From contig JASKMD010000026.1 of the NCBI GenBank assembly GCA_030144725.1, forward strand, positions 9,416,616 through 9,480,615: DNA of 64,000 nt, in the 5' to 3' direction. The DNA comes from Haematococcus lacustris (taxonomy: Eukaryota; Chlorophyta; Chlorophyceae; Chlamydomonadales; Haematococcaceae). Under the pieces are notes generated by a model. That model was not told where the DNA came from. It made no database searches and worked only from the letters and a program-made list of their open reading frames with translations. Position 1 is the stretch's first letter. Each line of letters opens with the position of its first letter. Below are positions 54,691 through 64,000 of this stretch, one piece after another. The position numbers and the translations under genes were made by a program.

Positions 54691-57600
54691 CGTAGCCGCC
54701 ACCGAAAAGCACTGCGCCCATGACAGAACAGCACTGCGCCAGCCTTAAGACATGGCCGCGGGGCCAAGGGTGGGAAGCTGATGACGCTGAAGGATGTGAA
54801 GCTCCCTAGCCCTCCCCTCCCCTGCCTGCCCCATCTGCTCTCTTGCCCCTCCGCTCCCTCGTCCCCCTGACCCCCTGCCTTACCCCCTGCTCAGCCCCCC
54901 CTGCCTCCGCGCCCCGCTGCCCCTGCGCACCCGCATGGTTCAGAATGTGGTACAGCGTGTACAACTGGTGCCGCTCCTCCCAGCCCGGCTGCTTGGGCAG
55001 CACTGCCCAGTAAGCATCCCAGAAGGCCGTCGTGAAGCCTGGAGGGGCCAGTGGCAGGGGCAGGCAGGGGTCTGGGTCAGCTGGCCAGCAGGCAGGCAGC
55101 ACGCTCAGGCGAGAACGACATGACAGGCAGCAGTCCAGGCAGTTGCTGAGGCATCTGCCCAAACAGACTGTGCAGTATGCTTGGCCCACAGATCAGGTGC
55201 ACCAGACATACTGCTGTTTTAAGTGCCTGGGGTTTTTCAAGCCAGGATTGCAAGTCAGGGCAGGGCGTGGGGCCGGGGGCAGGGGCAGGGTCAGGGGCAG
55301 GGGCTTGCACCCACCAGCACACCAAGACATGCCGAACTCTGCCTCATGGTGGCCGTAGTAGGTGGCCGGGTCTGCGGCGCAGCCCGTCAGCTTTTAGGCG
55401 TCAAGGAAAGAAGGGGAGGGGGGAGGGGGGGAGGGGGGAGGGGGGAGGGGGGAGGGGGGAGGGGGGAGGGGGGAGGGGGGAGGGGGGAGGGGGGAGGGGG
55501 GAAAAGGGAAGCAGGGAGAGGGGAGGGTGGCATGGGCAACTGGCCCCAGCCACTGTCATGCCGTTTCAGGCTTTTGAGTGGGCACGCACCAAACACCACA
55601 GGCTGCCCATCCGCCCGCCCTATGTTTCCTGACCAGAGGTCGCCATGCAGGACGCTGGGTCTGACTGTGATGTCACGGAAGAAGTGGTCCAGCCTGGGCA
55701 GCAGCTGCGGGCCCAGCTGGCTCAGTCGGGAGTCACCTGAAAGGGGGAGGGGCGGAGAGCGGACCCCAGCTGTGGAGTAAAGGCGGGTAGAGGGCAGGGC
55801 AAAGGCGGCAAAGCTCCCCCACCCCCCTTCACCTGGCACCCACCTCCCTGCCCCTGCCTCTTCCACAGTCCCAGCCGCCTGCCGCAGCGGCATCCAAGCA
55901 TTAGGGCATCTTTGCAAACTGCTTCACCTGGCACCCACCTCCCCTGCTCTGCCTCTGCTTTTGCCACCGCCATTGCCCCTGCCGCTGCCTCCGACCGTGC
56001 TCCCCTCCCACCCTTTTGCTGGGGTCAGGATTTGGGCGACTGAGTCGCGAACACAGCCTGACCCAGGCCTGACCCTACCCTCCACGCTCACCCCCCCTGC
56101 TTCAGCCTTTTCCACCACCCCTGCCCCTCCCCACTCTGCCCTACTCCCACACCACTCCACATCCCCCACTGCCCTGAGCCTGCTCCCACCCTTCATGCGG
56201 CAGGACCCCCCCCACCCTCACCCAGCAGCCGCAGCATGTGGGCCAAGCGCTGCTCCCTGAAGAACTCAACCCAGTCCTCGGTCCAGGCGTTGGGCTGAGC
56301 TGTACCCCCGATGGTGTTGTCGATCGGGAAGCCAAACCGCCCTGCCGCTGCCTCAGCGTCCTGCACCGCACCCACCACCACACCCACCACACCCAGCTGC
56401 ACCCACACTGCACGTCCATCACAAACAGCTCACCTGAACCCTGCACCGCCTCCCACACCCAGCCCGTGGCCCTTGGCCCTGCAGGTGGGCCACCCCCTCA
56501 CAACCAAAAGCTGATACGCCCACTCCTCCCCCCTCTCCCTCTTCCCCCTCTCCCTCCTCCCTTCATCCTCATTCCCTCCTCCCCCTCTTCCCCCTCCCCA
56601 TCCTCCCCCTCACACCCCCAGCCTTGCAGGCAGGCCACACCCTAGCCATCACCAGCCGCCCCCTTCACTCCTCACCTGTGCACCTCCTCTCTCCTCTCCC
56701 CTCTTTTCTGGCCCTCCTCCCCGCTCTCTCTCCTCCACCCTTTCCTCCTCCCCCTTCTCCTCCTCCCCCTCCCCCTCTCCTGCCCCCCTCCCTCAGCCCC
56801 ATGTCACCTACAGCTCTGCTGGAGACCCCCCGCATCCCCCTGCCCCTCCCGCCCTCCACCCAGCCCTCCACCCCTCCCTTCCTTCCGCCCTCCCACCCAA
56901 CCGCCCAACCGCCCTGCGCCCCACCTTGGGCAGCGCCATGTGCATGGCGGCCAGCTGCCTGCCCAGCTGTGCCTGATGTACAGCTGACCCCGGCCCCTCC
57001 TCCTCCAGCTCAAGGTGCTCCATGACGATGAAGGAGGCGGCAGCCTGGCCAGGCAGCCCCGGCAGCGGGCCCCAATGCAGCACCTGCGGCACCCGCAGCG
57101 CACCGCCCTCTGCGGCCAGGTCACACCCAGTCATAGGTCACACTGGGCATGCCACAAGTCACATCACCTGGTTACACCCAGTGCCAAGGAACGCATGTCT
57201 CATCCTTTCTGCACCCTTCCTTGCCCCCCAGGCCCACTGATCCCATGTGCACTTGCCCGCAGGCCCTGTCCCAAACCCCTCTCCCATCTCCACCCCCTTC
57301 TGCCAGCAGCCCCCCTGCCCCCCTGCTCCTGGCCCCATGTCCCCTGCCCCCGTACCCCCCTACCCCCCTGCCTCCCTGCTCCTGGCCCCATGTCCCCTGC
57401 CCACCTGCCAGTGCCTGCAGCCCCCGCGCCTCGCCCTCAAACATGGCGCTGCCACTGCCCTGTGCCAGCTTCACGAACAGGCGGCGCCCGCCCTGCAGCC
57501 GCACCTCCAGGGACCGGGCCCAGTCTGACCTGCCGCAGGGTACCGGGGGTGGGGGTGAGATGAGAGTGAGAGAGAGGGTGAGATGCTGGACGCTTGGCAG

Positions 57601-58404
57601 GTCATTTGAGGGAAGCCAGCATGTGCATAGTGGTGGGTGTACAACACATGCAGGAGAGGAAGAGAGGTGGAGTGCATAGATCAGGGAGGAGGAGAGGGGG
57701 AGAGGGGGAGAGGGGGAGAGGGGGAGAGGGGGAGAGGGGGAGAGGGGGAGAGGGGGAGAGGGGGAGAGGGGAAGAAAGGGAAAGGGGGGGGGTGCATGGA
57801 GCAGGGAGGAGAAAGGGATCGAGAAGGGCAGAGTGATAGCGGCTAGGGAGTGGTTCAAATAGAAGGGAGAGGGTGGGGGCAGACTCCATGGCACCGTGTC
57901 ATGTCAGACGGTGTGGCAGAGGATGAGGGAGTGGATGCTGGGGGCGGGTAAGGGGGTGATATGGGAAGAAATGGAGGGGAAGGGGCGGCGGGAGGAGGTG
58001 ACACACACTGTCAAGCACGCCCACCTTCCCCTCTGCACCACAGCTTGCACTGAGGTGCCCAAGGCTTGCTCCACCCAGGCCGTCATAGCCCCCTCTGCAC
58101 TGCTGCTGCTGCTGCGGCTGCTGCTGCTGCTGGAGCCACCTCTGCTGCTGCACAGCCTGCTGCTGGCTCTGCTACCGTTGAGCCTGATGCTGGCTGCTGC
58201 ACTGGGGGTGCCACTGCTGCCACCGCTGCCACCGCTGCCACCGCTGGGGCTGCAAGCTTGGCTGCCAGTGTGACGGCTGCTGGGAGGGTGGGAAGGGCTG
58301 CAGCGCCCGGTCATAAACAACCGACCTGGAGGGACATCAGTCAGAGAGGACCGAAGGCGCCATTCGGTATGGCAATGTTGCAAAGGGAGCATTGCTGCGG
58401 TCAA
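54643..58404 (-). CDS. FN3KRP: ketosamine-3-kinase (fructosamine-3-kinase family)
   Basis: Aminoglycoside-phosphotransferase-fold kinase that phosphorylates ketosamines on glycated proteins so that they decompose. Exons in phase: 58404 or 58086 to 58025, 57529-57405, 57109-56925, 56360-56222, 55736-55590, 55371-55315, 55038-54931. Motifs: MTAWVEQALG, then VRLQGGRRLFVKLAQGSGSA (ATP-binding Lys), FEGEARGLQAL, SFIVMEHLEL (hinge), LGRQLAAMH, FGFPIDNTIGGTAQPNAWTE, DWVEFFREQRLAH, the catalytic loop VRPSVLHGDLWSGNIGR, metal-binding FGDPATYYGHHEAEFG and LYTLYHILNH. A last exon from about 54808 (GSFTSFSVISF) is plausible but unproven, so the lower boundary is approximate. From 58404 the protein would have a 106-residue Ser/Gly-rich extension, possibly a transit peptide. 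Confidence 0.88.
55417..55502. repeat. GGGGGA-type purine array in a kinase intron
   Basis: About twelve GGGGGGA/GAGGGGG heptamers between kinase exons 5 and 6. Confidence 0.93.
57685..57772. repeat. GAGAGGGG octamer array in the first kinase intron
   Basis: About eleven near-perfect GGGGGAGA units, purine-only on this strand. Confidence 0.93.
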
Positions 58405-58730
58405 AGCGCGTGCTGGGTGTGCTATGCAATCCAGTGTTTTTGGTCGTTTGATTGCGTTGGAGTAACGTACCGGGGCAGGCTCAGCTCGTGGGGTGTCAGT
58501 GTGCGGCGCTACTGGCGGGCTGCGCGTACGAGGTGAGCGGATGAACGGCGGTTGGTGGACGGTTAGTCAAACTTATTAGGGCTTTGTCTCGCCGCACACC
58601 TCTCGGCGCCCAAAATGGCAGGCACCTCAGTAGAAGGCTGCAGGGTGACAAAGGGCCGTGGTGGCAAGAGGCAAGAAGTTTTCACGGCTGTCCGAGAATT
58701 TCCGCAAGCGCCTGCTGACGGAGAGCTGAG
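58405..58730. promoter_or_regulatory. divergent promoter region, kinase and 58.7-kb gene
   Basis: About 326 bp between head-to-head genes; no further gene. It should contain both promoters. Confidence 0.4.
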
Positions 58731-59501
58731 GTGATCAAGGGGCGACGCACCGCGCTCGCGGTACTGCCGAGTCTGTTTCAGCTTTCTTCAACACGCGCGG
58801 CATTCGCGATGCCTCGCAGACTATACATGACCCCAGTCGTACCTACATTTAACGCCTCGGGTCGCGGCGCTGCGGGGCGTTGCCCGGAATGGGTCGAAAC
58901 TGCCGCGCTAGGGGTCGCTGTGGCGGCCTTCTACACGCAACACGGCTGGCCATGTGGTGCTAAACGAAGTCTTACCATCAACTTCGTCGTCTACACCCCC
59001 GAAGCAAAGGCGAGGCAGACCGAGCTGGCAGCGACGCTGGCCGCACTGCCCGCTGGGCACGACGAGGACGCCTACGTCCGCCTCGTTCGCGCAGAGCTGG
59101 GCTGTGGAACATGTGTAAACCCCGTGTGGGAGAGCGTGGTGTTTGGACGTCCTGAGAAGTACAAGGAGTTCGCCTACCAGAAGATGTGGTACCGCCGGAA
59201 CGGAATGATGCAGGCAAGTTCCCGCCGCGCAACTTGCGCCGCACATGCTGCAAGTGTCTCCCCGGGGCCTCCATTGCTTGCCTCGTCACTGCTTTGCATG
59301 TGTGAGCCAATCCTATATGTGTATTATTTCATGGATCAGTACAAATTCAAATTGTTTAAGAACTCGCCTTGTCTGCATGCACACGGTGCTTGGTTCTGCC
59401 ACCACCCCTGGCAAGCCCACTGCAGGTGAAGGAGCGCATGACAAGCAGCCGTGCAAAGCTCTGGAAAGATACCCAAGGCAAGCGCACGCGCCCAGCTTCA
59501 G
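58731..59501 (+). CDS. unrecognised protein, first two exons
   Basis: Exon 58731 (or ATG at 58809) to 59213, and exon 59426-59501, join in phase: KYKEFAYQKMWYRRNGMMQ then VKERMTSSRAKLWKDTQGKR. The donor is ATGATGCAG|GCAAGT, a GC-AG intron. The protein has CPEWVETAALGVAVAAFYTQ, GAKRSLTINFVVYTPEAKAR, an Ala/Leu helical part and a CGTC pair in ELGCGTCVNPVWESVVFGRP. The mature sequence is not low-complexity and looks genuinely coding. I do not recognise a family. After the donor at 59501 (TCAG|GTGGGT) the intron enters a hexanucleotide array; the downstream exons at 60.5-63.3 kb could belong to the same gene. Confidence 0.6.
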
Positions 59502-59520
59502 GTGGGTCACCTTCAACGAA

Positions 59521-59757
59521 TGCCCCCTGCCCCCTGCCCCCTGCCCCCTGCCCCCTGCCCCCTGCCCCCTGCCCCCTGCCCCCTGCCCCCTGCCCCCTGC
59601 CCCCTGCCCCCTGCCCCCTGCCCCCTGCCCCCTGCCCCCTGCCCCCTGCCCCCTGCCCCCTGCCCCCTGCCCCCTGCCCCCTGCCCCCTGCCCCCTGCCC
59701 CCTGCCCCCTGCCCCCTGCCCCCTGCCCCCTGCCCCCTGCCCCCTGCCCCCTGCCCC
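59521..59757. repeat. hexanucleotide array (CCCCTG)n
   Basis: About 39 almost perfect CCCCTG units in the presumed intron following the exon that ends at 59501. Confidence 0.97.
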
Positions 59758-60535
59758 CCGCCTATTGGCTGCATGCCGGCCCCCCAAAGCACCATGCACC
59801 CAGGGCTGTGCGCCCCCCTGCCCCAACGTGACCCCTCTCCTCCCCCTGCCCTGCTGCCCCCCTCCAAATGCGCAGCCGCACCTGACCCCTGTGAAGGTCT
59901 AGGCAGCAGCTGCAGCAGCAGCAGTGGCAGTGGCAGGCCAGGTGCCACCCCAGCACCACCCTTCTCCTCCCCCATGGCCCCGGCCCCGCCCCCCTTACCA
60001 GGGAAGTACGCCCCAGCCCCCCACCCCCCTACCCCCCCCGTCCCCCACCTCCCTACCTACAAGGCAACTGTCTGGCTTCCAGCAAAGGTCAGCGAGGGGT
60101 GCCCCCCCAGCAGCAGCCGGGCCCCCTCAGGCCCCCCCTCGCGCCCTCAGCTTGCCCACAGTGGCGTTCAAGCGGATCAGCTGCGGCTCGCGGTCAGGGC
60201 CAGGGTCGGACGCCCAGGACCAGCCCCACCACCCCTCGCCGCCCCCCCTCCCTGCTTGGCTGGCAGACCTGGAGGGGTGTGCTGGCAGCAGCACTGGACA
60301 CCCCTGGCAGCTGCGCTCTTGGCAGCTGCAGGGGGTTGAGGTGCAGGAGCAGGAGCAGGGGGCCCTGCCGCCACCCTACTGCCCCCTGGCCACGCCCCCC
60401 TCCTCACCCCCACCGGACAGCGCCCGCTCAGCACCTGAGCATAGCACTCACCCCCCCCTCCCACAACCCCCGCCCCACCCTGCCTGCTGCCAGCAGTCTG
60501 CCTAGCTGCTGGGGCCCCCAAGCCTGGCCCCACTC

Positions 60536-62906
60536 GTGGCTGCTCACCCCCCCCGGCTGACCTGCCCCAGCAGCTGGCGCCCCCCCGCCCCCCCCCCCCG
60601 CCACCCATTGCCCCAAACCCAGACCGCCCCGCCCTCTGCCTTCCCCCTTGACCTGACCCTGCCCCCGCCCTGGCCCCTGGCCCTGCCCAGCTATTCCCCC
60701 AGCACCGCCCTGCCCAGGCGGGCATATGGGCAAGGACAGGGCTGCCCTCCTCCTGGTCCTGCAGCCAGGGCGTCATGCCCCCGGGGGGTGGAGGCCAGCA
60801 CCGGGCACCCAGCGACCCTGGTAGGGCCCCCCACCCCCCCAAGCCTGCTGTCAGGGGGGGGAGGGGCAGGGCTGGCGGCCAGCCTGCTACACGGGGGGGG
60901 GAGCGGGGGGGAGGTCCATGTAGCGCAGGGGGGCAGGGGGGGGCCTGAGGGGGTGGGGGTGGGGGTGGGGGACCTCTCAGCCGCCAAGCGCAGTCGACTG
61001 GCCCCCCTGCCCCCCCTGGCCCCTGCCTGGGTCCCGAACAGTGAGCAGGCAGCTGGGGCCAGCTGCTGGCCGCCCAGCAGCCCCCTCCCCCCTCCCCCCT
61101 CCCCCTACCCTGCTCCTGCCCCTGCACCCGTCATGGATGACGAGGTGATGCAATGTCTGGATTTGCTTCTCTCCCCCGTGCCCCCCGTTTCAGACCAGCC
61201 AGGTGGTGGTGGTGGTGGTGATAGTGGTGATAGTGGTGCAATGGATGTGCCCCCAGCGCATGCCCTGCTGGCCCCCAGCCTGGCTACGGGGGCGCTTGCA
61301 AGCGTCACGGTGTCAGCCGCCCCCCCCGAACACACGGTGGCAGCGCAGGGCTCAGCAGCTGCCCGCACACGCTGGTCTTGGAGTGGGAGGCCGGGGCGAG
61401 GGCAGGCAGCCACGGCCAGGGAGCAGCAGGGTGAGGGCGCATGGTGGAGGGCAGTCCTGGGTGCAGGCTGGGAGGGGGAGGGGGACGGGGGGGCAGGGGC
61501 AAGGGGGGGGGTCACCCCAGCCAGTCATGCTTCACTGCAGCTGCTGCGTTCAACAAGCGCACCCACGGAACGAGCAGCAACAGCAGCAACAGTGGCAGCA
61601 GTGACAGTAGCAGCAGCAGAGGTGGCAGCAGCAAGGGCCGCGGCAGCAGCAGTGGCAGCAGCAGAGGTGGCAGCAGCAGCTGTGTCAGCAGCCTACACAG
61701 ACGCAGCAGCCGTGGCAGCGGCAGCGGTAGCGGCAGCAGCACTGCCAGAGCCAGCCGCCCGCCCCCCTGTGCTGCCCCTAGGCTCCACTGCGGCCCTGAT
61801 GACCTCCCACCAGGGCCCAGCACCTCCCAGCAGCAGGTGCACTGCCACCCCCCCCTGCCGCCACCCCCAGCCACCCCCCCCCTTGGGAATGCATCTGGGG
61901 GGGAGGCGCGCTGGCACCCCCCCCCCAGGCAGCACTGCCCCCCTCTGCCTCCCCCTCCAGCCCCCCACCCCTGGGGGGGGGTTCGGGACGGTGTGGGGTG
62001 CAGCTGCCCCCCTGGCTGCATGGAGCGGGGGTATGGAGCGGGGGGGTGGGCTGGAGGGGTCTGGCACCTGGGCGGGGGGGCAGGGGGTGACGCCAGGCCA
62101 GGGCCAGGAGGGGGGGCGGGGGGCAGCCCCAGCGGCGTCGCCCTCCCCCCCTCCCCTGCCCGTCTTGCTGGCTGCGGGCCCCTGCCTGCCTATGCCTATG
62201 CCTGCCCTGCCAGCCCCCCCCCTGGGGGAGGTTGGGGGGGAGGGGCTGGGTGCTGGAGGACCTGCAAGGCCCAGGGGGCGCAGGGCAGCGCGGGACCCCC
62301 GGCTGGCCCCCTCCACCCCCCGCGCTGCATCCAGGCCTGCTGCACAGCTGGAGGGGGCCAGCTCTTTGCAGCCACACAGGCCAGGGCACGTGCCTGCCGC
62401 CCCTACCCCCAACCACTTCTGCCACCCTCCCCTTGACCAGCCTGATCCCAGGCAGCAGCTCTGGCGCCCGGCTGGGGGGGGGCAGTGGACCTCAGCCCCC
62501 AGCCCACACCTTCGGCCCCTTCCCATGCCTGTGGCGGGGGGATCCAGCCAGCCACCCCAGCATGCCTATGGTGCCCCACAGCGTGCCAACAGCCTTATCA
62601 GGCAAGCAGACCAGCAGCTGGCTCCCGATGATGCTGCCGGCCCTCCCAACCACCCCCAACCACCCCCAACCACCTCGCCCCTCTGCCACCCTGACTTCGG
62701 TGCAGCTGTAGGCGAGGAGGTGGGAAGTGACGCAATGGGGGGCAGAGGGGGGAACCTGGGGCACCAACCTCACCGTGGCTGCCCTGGCCAGTGGGGGGTG
62801 GGGGGGCGGGGGCCGGGGGGGTGCAGCAATGACTGGCTGGACAACAGCGGCGCTGACTGGCTGGCACAGCTGGATTGGAGCTCCGAAGACCAGCCACCAG
62901 CAGCAG

Positions 62907-62967
<61 letters not shown>

Positions 62968-63005
62968 AGCACCAAGAGCAGGAGCAGGAGCAGCAGCAGC
63001 AGCAG

Positions 63006-63045
<40 letters not shown>

Positions 63046-63341
63046 TCTTGAACCCTCCCTCCTGATGCCCCACAGCCCCGCAGCAGCCGCCTCACTCCTG
63101 CCAGGCGATGCCCAGGTAGCAATGCCGCAGGCAGCCTGGCCTCGCCGCCAGCTGGCCACCGCTATTGATGGGGAGGGGCTGCTGCGTGCGTTGAAGGCGC
63201 ATGACACGCGGGCGGTGATGGGGGTGGCTGCCAGGGGGGTGGCGGGCCTGCTGGTGCTGGCGGCTGAGGACCTTCACGGCCGCAGCCTGCTGCAGCTGCT
63301 GGTTACACCTGAGGCCAGTTACCAGGCGCCCTATCACGGTG
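60536..63341 (+). CDS. large low-complexity open frame with a structured C-terminal end
   Basis: A frame open for about 935 codons to a good donor (CACG|GTGAGG) at 63341. Most of it is Pro/Gly/Ala/Ser-rich and might be open only because of composition. Two parts look coding: VMDDEVMQCLDLLLSPVPPV near 61130-61190, an acidic, amphipathic segment, and the end, WPRRQLATAIDGEGLLRALK then AAEDLHGRSLLQLLVTPEAS (63137-63325), reminiscent of an ankyrin-type helix pair. A further frame at 59924-60505 may supply an earlier exon. It could be a transcription-factor-like protein downstream of the exons at 58731-59501. Start codon and upstream splicing are unresolved. Confidence 0.4.
62884..63043. repeat. 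CAG/CAGGAG trinucleotide-rich tract in the large frame
   Basis: Long CAG runs interrupted by CACCAGGAG, encoding Ala-rich sequence in the frame chosen and polyglutamine in another. Confidence 0.85.
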
Positions 63342-63559
63342 AGGTCCCCACCCCGAAAACTACACAAGGCCATACCAAGCTGACAGTTGTTGTTAACAGT
63401 GTAAACCCACCATCGTCATGTTAGGCTGATGTTAAGATGTTAAGATGTTAAGGATGTTAAAATGTTAAGCTGTACATGTGTTACAGTGGGCTGTCCTGGA
63501 ACTTTGCATGGTCATGTTGTGTGTTGTGGAGGGAGGCGGAGTAGTGGTGAGTTGAGGGT
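63342..63559. other. presumed intron or 3' flank
   Basis: Contains a TTAAGATGTTAAGATGTTAAGGATGTTAA short repeat at 63432-63464 and no coding signal. Confidence 0.4.
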
Positions 63560-63567
63560 TTTCACAG

Positions 63568-63800
63568 GGTGGGAGGTGAGGGTGGGAGGTGAGGGTGGGA
63601 GGTGAGGGTGGGAGGTGAGGGTGGGAGGTGAGGGTGGGAGGTGAGGGTGGGAGGTGAGGGTGGGAGGTGAGGGTGGGAGGTGAGGGTGGGAGGTGAGGGT
63701 GGGAGGTGAGGGTGGGAGGTGAGGGTGGGAGGTGAGGGTTGAAGGTGAGGGTTGAAGGTGAGGGTTGAAGGTGAGGGTGGGAGGTGAGGGTTGGAGGTGA
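63568..63800. repeat. 13-bp minisatellite GGTGGGAGGTGAG
   Basis: About 17 units of GGTGGGAGGTGAG, with three GGTTGAAGGTGAG variants in the last part. Confidence 0.96.
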
Positions 63801-63847
63801 GGTGAGGTGAGGTCAGGTGAGGTGCCTGGGCCTGTTGCACACCTGGG

Positions 63848-64000
<153 letters not shown>

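Overview
This is nuclear DNA of a eukaryote, very probably a chlorophyte alga of the Chlamydomonadales (Haematococcus- or Chlamydomonas-like). The reasons are intron-dense genes with GT-AG and occasional GC-AG junctions, high GC, a TGTAA polyadenylation motif 76 nt after the stop of the first gene, an in-frame TGA at the selenocysteine site of a selenoprotein W gene, and extreme microsatellite and minisatellite load inside introns. The order-level assignment is an inference. There are no operons, CRISPR arrays or bacterial genes.

Layout. 1-2.6 kb: degenerate repeats and a 5'-truncated Fanzor remnant. 2.6-3.7 kb: acireductone dioxygenase (+, six exons). 4.0-4.9 kb: an internally deleted Fanzor element. 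5.2-14.6 kb: a RAD21/REC8-type cohesin kleisin (-), with a complete hAT transposon (7038-9814, 15-bp terminal inverted repeats, perfect 8-bp target duplication) in one intron. 15.2-17.1 kb: copy 1 of a two-copy repeat element. 17.4-17.9 kb: selenoprotein W (+). 18.6-24.1 kb: a Fanzor (eukaryotic TnpB-like RNA-guided nuclease) element, full-span but decayed, with a nested palindromic insertion and a 0.96-kb pentanucleotide array. 24.2-26.3 kb: a second Fanzor fragment and a 5'-truncated LINE. 26.9-28.6 kb: CNOT9 (-). 29.3-32.0 kb: tandem-GNAT protein (+). 32-34.3 kb: a solo Fanzor right end, a 425-bp near-perfect hairpin, and an 866-bp element with 18-bp inverted ends. 34.9-38.1 kb: two divergent unrecognised genes. 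40.1-42.4 kb: copy 2 of the repeat element. 43.3-49.3 kb: NDUFAF7/MidA methyltransferase (-), sharing a 119-bp spacer with a divergent mitochondrial bL25 gene (+, 49.4-54.0 kb). 54.7-58.4 kb: ketosamine-3-kinase (-). 58.7-63.4 kb: unrecognised, low-complexity coding exons (+). The window ends in a tetranucleotide array.

The host genes are housekeeping and do not form one pathway, except that NDUFAF7 (complex I assembly) and bL25m (mitochondrial ribosome) are both expected in mitochondria and share a promoter. For ARD, SelW, CNOT9, the GNAT gene, NDUFAF7, bL25m and the hAT transposase, the exon lengths I read add up to whole codons across every junction, which is good internal support.

The most interesting system is the Fanzor family. 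One copy keeps the RuvC core, one is a 920-bp deletion derivative with both ends, one is 5'-truncated, one is a solo right end, and one is a diverged coding fragment. Four of them share a conserved right end of about 150-230 nt, which is where the guide-RNA scaffold of such elements lies.
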